From contig QWPO01000213.1 in NCBI GenBank assembly GCA_003669255.1, forward strand, positions 1 through 10,009: a stretch of 10,009 bases of DNA, in the 5' to 3' direction. The translations under genes and the position numbers were made by a program. The notes beneath the pieces are model-generated. The model did no database searches. It was not told where the DNA came from and saw only the letters and a program-made list of their open reading frames with translations. This document shows, in pieces, positions 7,832 to 10,009 of this stretch (the first letter of the stretch is position 1; each line of letters opens with the position of its first letter). This DNA comes from Planctomycetota bacterium (GTDB taxonomy: Bacteria; Planctomycetota; Planctomycetia; Pirellulales; UBA1268).

Positions 7832-9622
7832 ATGAAATACTCCGCCACATTACTTATCACCGCACTCTTTGCCGCTGCCAGCGCCGAAGCAAATCCATTG
7901 AAGGTCTTCATCCTCGCGGGCCAGTCCAACATGGAGGGACATGCGGCGATCAGTACTTTTGACTACATCGGAAAGGATCCGCTGACGGCACCCATGCTCA
8001 AGGAGATGCGCAATCCTGATGGAACTCCACGGGTATGCGACAAGGTCTGGATGTCCTATCTGACCGGCCCTTATGATGGCAGTGCGAATGGCGAGGGACT
8101 GGGGAAATTGACCGCCGGCTTTGGCGCGCGTGGAGATCAGCCCACGAAGGATGGCGGCAAGATCGGTCCGGAGTTCACCTTCGGAATCTATATGGAGAAA
8201 GAGCTGAAGGAACCCATCTTGATTATCAAGACCGCTTGGGGCGGCAGGTCACTCAACACCGAATTCCGTCCGCCCAGTGCCGGGCAATACCAGCTGCCCA
8301 AGGAGATCCAGGAAGAGTGGGACAAGCATCCACAGGGTGCCCACGGGATTCCTAATGCCGAGGAGCGGAAAAAATGGCGGGATGACAAGGATGCCGCCTC
8401 GGGTGTGTTTTACCGAATGATGATCGACCATGTGAAAACGGTGCTGGCAGATCCCAAGCGGGTCTGTCCGGAATATGACCAGAAGGCTGGCTTTGAACTG
8501 GCCGGCTTTGTCTGGCTTCAGGGTTTCAACGACCTGGTTGACGGGACTACCTATCCCGGTCCCGACCAACCTGGAAAATACGACGAATACTCCCGCCTAT
8601 TGGCACACTTCATCCGCGATGTGCGCAAAGATCTTTCGGCCCCGAAAATGCCATTCGTGATTGGTGTGCTCGGAGTCGGCGGCGAGAAAGACAACCTGCA
8701 TTTCCGCAATGCCATGGGCGCACCGGCCGACATGTCCGAGTTCAAGGGTAATGTGATTGCTGTGAAAACCGCTCCCTTCTGGGATGATGATATCGCCGCC
8801 GCTGAACCCAAACAGGGCGAGTATAACAATATCGTCGGCACCTCGCACACATTCAAAGCAGATGGCTCTCTCGACAAGGATTGGCAATGGGAAAATTACT
8901 GGAAGCCGGTTGGCAAGCCGCTGCCAGAGGAACGGACCTGGCGTTTCATTGCGATCAATCCCACCGAGAAAAAGGACAAGATGGAAGAATACACTCCCCG
9001 GCGTTTCCGCGACATCACCTTGCCTGCCGGTATTGAGAATTGGTTCATGCCCGACTTCGATGACAGCAAATGGACGCAAGGCAAGGCACCCATCGGAAAG
9101 GGCCTCTGGAATCACAGCGGAATCACCTTGGACAAGTTTCCCTCAACATGGGGAGAGGGCGAATTCCTGCTGATGCGCACAACTTTTGAAGTGGAAGACC
9201 TCAAATTCGAATCGTATCGCATCGCCAACTTTGCGAGACAAGGATTCCATGTTTACTTGAATGGCAATAAAATACACACCTACATCTGGTGGCAGGACAA
9301 GCCCATTTACGGCTCCATCGTCCTCGAAAAAGAACAGATACAATATTTAAAGAAGGGGAAGAACGTGTTGGCGGTCTATGCCAATGATCAATATGAAGAA
9401 AATTCCCCAGAGCGCTATGCCGCGATAGACATGCGGATTGAAGGCATCACCAAAGCCGACAAGGAGAAGCTCGACCTCGCCTTGGAAAAAGTCCTTTCGC
9501 CCAAAGACAGGGAGGCCCTTAAAGGCGCTTCCAATGGCGGTTACCACTATTTCGGCAGTGCAAAGATCTTCGCGCAGATGGGTAAGGCATTTGCAGAGGC
9601 CTTGCTGCCTTTACAGAAATAA
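7832..9622 (+). CDS. Secreted SASA-family esterase with an inserted beta-sandwich domain
   Basis: 596 residues, much longer than the 376-residue relative at 3697. The signal peptide covers residues 1 to about 20 (ASAEA). SGNH blocks: GQSNM with nucleophile Ser32, IGPEFTFG with Glu114, K133-T-A-W-G-G-R-S-L, WLQGFND at 228-234 where the usual QGExD glutamate is Phe232, and NGGYHYFGSAK with probable catalytic His572. Residues about 345-538 are absent from the otherwise parallel protein at 1-771. They contain blocks typical of galactose-binding-like jelly rolls (FDDSKWTQGKAPIG, LMRTTFEV, GFHVYLNGNKI, LKKGKNVLAVYAND). The insert therefore splits the catalytic fold just before the histidine. It may bind the glycan substrate. 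The enzyme is expected to remove acyl groups from a polysaccharide outside the cell. No Shine-Dalgarno is present; the signal peptide supports the start. A small secreted-protein gene follows after 16 bases. Confidence 0.9.
   Translation: MKYSATLLITALFAAASAEANPLKVFILAGQSNMEGHAAISTFDYIGKDPLTAPMLKEMRNPDGTPRVCDKVWMSYLTGPYDGSANGEGLGKLTAGFGARGDQPTKDGGKIGPEFTFGIYMEKELKEPILIIKTAWGGRSLNTEFRPPSAGQYQLPKEIQEEWDKHPQGAHGIPNAEERKKWRDDKDAASGVFYRMMIDHVKTVLADPKRVCPEYDQKAGFELAGFVWLQGFNDLVDGTTYPGPDQPGKYDEYSRLLAHFIRDVRKDLSAPKMPFVIGVLGVGGEKDNLHFRNAMGAPADMSEFKGNVIAVKTAPFWDDDIAAAEPKQGEYNNIVGTSHTFKADGSLDKDWQWENYWKPVGKPLPEERTWRFIAINPTEKKDKMEEYTPRRFRDITLPAGIENWFMPDFDDSKWTQGKAPIGKGLWNHSGITLDKFPSTWGEGEFLLMRTTFEVEDLKFESYRIANFARQGFHVYLNGNKIHTYIWWQDKPIYGSIVLEKEQIQYLKKGKNVLAVYANDQYEENSPERYAAIDMRIEGITKADKEKLDLALEKVLSPKDREALKGASNGGYHYFGSAKIFAQMGKAFAEALLPLQK
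8864..9445 (+). other. Inserted galactose-binding-like (jelly-roll) domain within the esterase
   Basis: This stretch encodes residues about 345-538 of the esterase. The boundaries come from comparison with the paralog at 1-771, which runs directly from the APFW block through a short charged linker to the helix before GYHY. Conserved features are W/FDDSxW near the start, a strand LLMRTTFEV, YLNGNKI, and a C-terminal strand KNVLAVYAND. These match the style of sugar-binding jelly rolls in glycoside hydrolases and esterases. Exact edges and ligand are unknown. Confidence 0.6.
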
Positions 9623-9624
9623 AC

Positions 9625-9629
9625 AAGGA
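9625..9629 (+). promoter_or_regulatory. Shine-Dalgarno-like site before the gene at 9639
   Basis: AAGGA lies 9 bases upstream of the ATG at 9639. It is the only good purine-rich site of this type before a start in the window and supports translation of the interrupted signal-peptide gene from that ATG. Confidence 0.5.
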
Positions 9630-9638
9630 ACAAGAGTA

Positions 9639-9857
9639 ATGAAAATAGCAAAAAAGATGAGTGCGAAATTTGCGGGGGTAGGCGTCTGGGTCGCGGGATT
9701 CATGTGTAGTATGGCCGGGACTTTGTGTGCGGCTGATCAGGCAAAACCTGGTTCTTCCACGAATTTCGTGGGTAGACATCCCGAAGTACAATTTTGTGAG
9801 AGTCCTGCCTTTGAGCAAAGGCCCAAAGCTGGGTATTTCGCATCGAAATGTTCCTGA
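9639..9857 (+). pseudogene. Secreted-protein gene interrupted after its signal peptide by a MITE-like element
   Basis: The ATG at 9639 follows the esterase stop by 16 bases and has a ribosome-binding-like AAGGA. The first 37 codons give a good signal peptide: lysine-rich start, hydrophobic core at about residues 11-29, LCA-A cleavage near 31/32, then ADQAKP. From codon 38 (base 9750) the frame runs into the left terminal repeat of the element at 9750-10009 and stops at 9857. The last 35 residues (beginning GSSTNFVGRH) are thus encoded by the element and have no recognisable domain. The rest of the original gene would lie beyond the right repeat, outside the window. The remaining 37 codons do not reveal what the mature protein was. 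A 72-residue secreted peptide could still be made. Confidence 0.65.
9750..9778 (+). repeat. Left terminal inverted repeat of the MITE-like element
   Basis: 29 bases starting GGTTCTTCCACG and ending GTAGACA. It contains an internal perfect palindrome, CCACGAA-T-TTCGTGG (9757-9771), which is a plausible transposase-binding core. Confidence 0.8.
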
Positions 9858-9980
9858 GAGCGGCTTTGCCTTGCTCGAGCGGAGGGCAGGGAAGAAACGG
9901 AATAAGTGCCGAAGGCCGAGCGCAGAGAGTTATGCCGGATTCTTGCTTGCCCGGAGCGACACGCAAGGCTCCCAAAAACC

Positions 9981-10009
9981 TGTCTACCCACGAAATTCGG
10001 TGGAGAACC
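9981..10009 (-). repeat. Right terminal inverted repeat of the MITE-like element
   Basis: Read on the minus strand it starts GGTTCTCCACCG and ends GTAGACA. It differs from the left repeat only in a small patch at positions 7-10, equally explained as one base lost and one gained. Its outermost base is the last base of the window. Confidence 0.8.

Larger units (their letters stand above)
9750..10009. mobile_element. MITE-like non-autonomous element, 260 bp with 29-bp terminal inverted repeats
   Basis: The two ends are imperfect inverted copies of each other, 26 of 29 bases matching, with outer ends GGTTCT. The 202 bases between them hold no convincing coding sequence on either strand, so a transposase must act in trans. 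The interior is rich in small inverted repeats: GCCTTTG-AG-CAAAGGC at 9807-9822 and ATTTCG-CAT-CGAAAT at 9835-9849. The target-site duplication cannot be tested because the right flank lies outside the window. The GG..TCT ends recall ISL3-type insertion sequences, but only from memory; I do not assign a family. It interrupts the gene that starts at 9639. Confidence 0.75.

Noticed and set aside
9700..9975. Minus-strand open frame of 91 codons inside the small element, as a possible transposase fragment
   Set aside because: It runs out through the left inverted repeat into the signal-peptide gene and shows no transposase motif.
9741..9982. CAAAACCTG at the left flank (9742-9750) and CAAAAACCTG near 9974-9983 as a possible target-site duplication
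   Set aside because: The right-hand copy lies inside the element, internal to the right inverted repeat, so it cannot be a target duplication; the true right flank is outside the window.
1..10009. CRISPR array, tRNA or rRNA genes, phage or toxin-antitoxin module
   Set aside because: No regularly spaced direct repeats, no recognisable RNA gene sequence and no matching protein signatures were seen on either strand.

Overview
This is GC-rich bacterial DNA that looks like a carbohydrate-degradation and secreted-protein locus. The mix of proteins (several SASA-type SGNH esterases, a secreted parallel beta-helix protein with GH110-like motifs, a secreted C1 peptidase with calcium-loop motifs) and the near absence of Shine-Dalgarno sequences suggest a member of the Verrucomicrobiota or another PVC-group phylum. 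That assignment is an inference from gene style; there is no rRNA or marker gene in the window.

Layout. Bases 1-771 hold the 3' part of a SASA-family esterase gene that begins outside the window. A tightly packed run of four plus-strand genes follows: a secreted beta-helix protein (840-2738), an EamA/DMT permease (2748-3692), a secreted SASA esterase (3697-4827) and a homocysteine S-methyltransferase-family protein (4834-5718). The gaps between them are only 9, 4 and 6 bases, so they are probably one operon. Bases 5719-5926 hold no intact gene but keep what looks like the decayed C-terminal tail of another SASA esterase. A secreted papain-like (C1) peptidase lies on the minus strand (5927-7414, TTG start). 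A 417-base divergent intergenic region (7415-7831) contains three short inverted repeats. Next comes a large plus-strand SASA esterase (7832-9622) whose SGNH fold is split by a beta-sandwich domain of about 195 residues. Sixteen bases after it a small secreted-protein gene begins (9639). It is cut after 37 codons by a 260-bp element with 29-bp imperfect terminal inverted repeats (9750-10009), which has no transposase and resembles a MITE. The window ends exactly on the outer base of the right repeat.

How it may work together: the beta-helix protein could trim a glycan (GH110-like enzymes release alpha-galactose) while the three esterases remove acyl groups, all outside the cytoplasm. The permease and the methyltransferase are cytoplasmic or inner-membrane partners whose link to glycan use is not obvious. 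I found no CRISPR array, RNA gene or phage module. The most unusual items are the MITE-like insertion into the signal-peptide gene, the esterase with an inserted domain, and the operon that mixes glycan genes with a methyltransferase.
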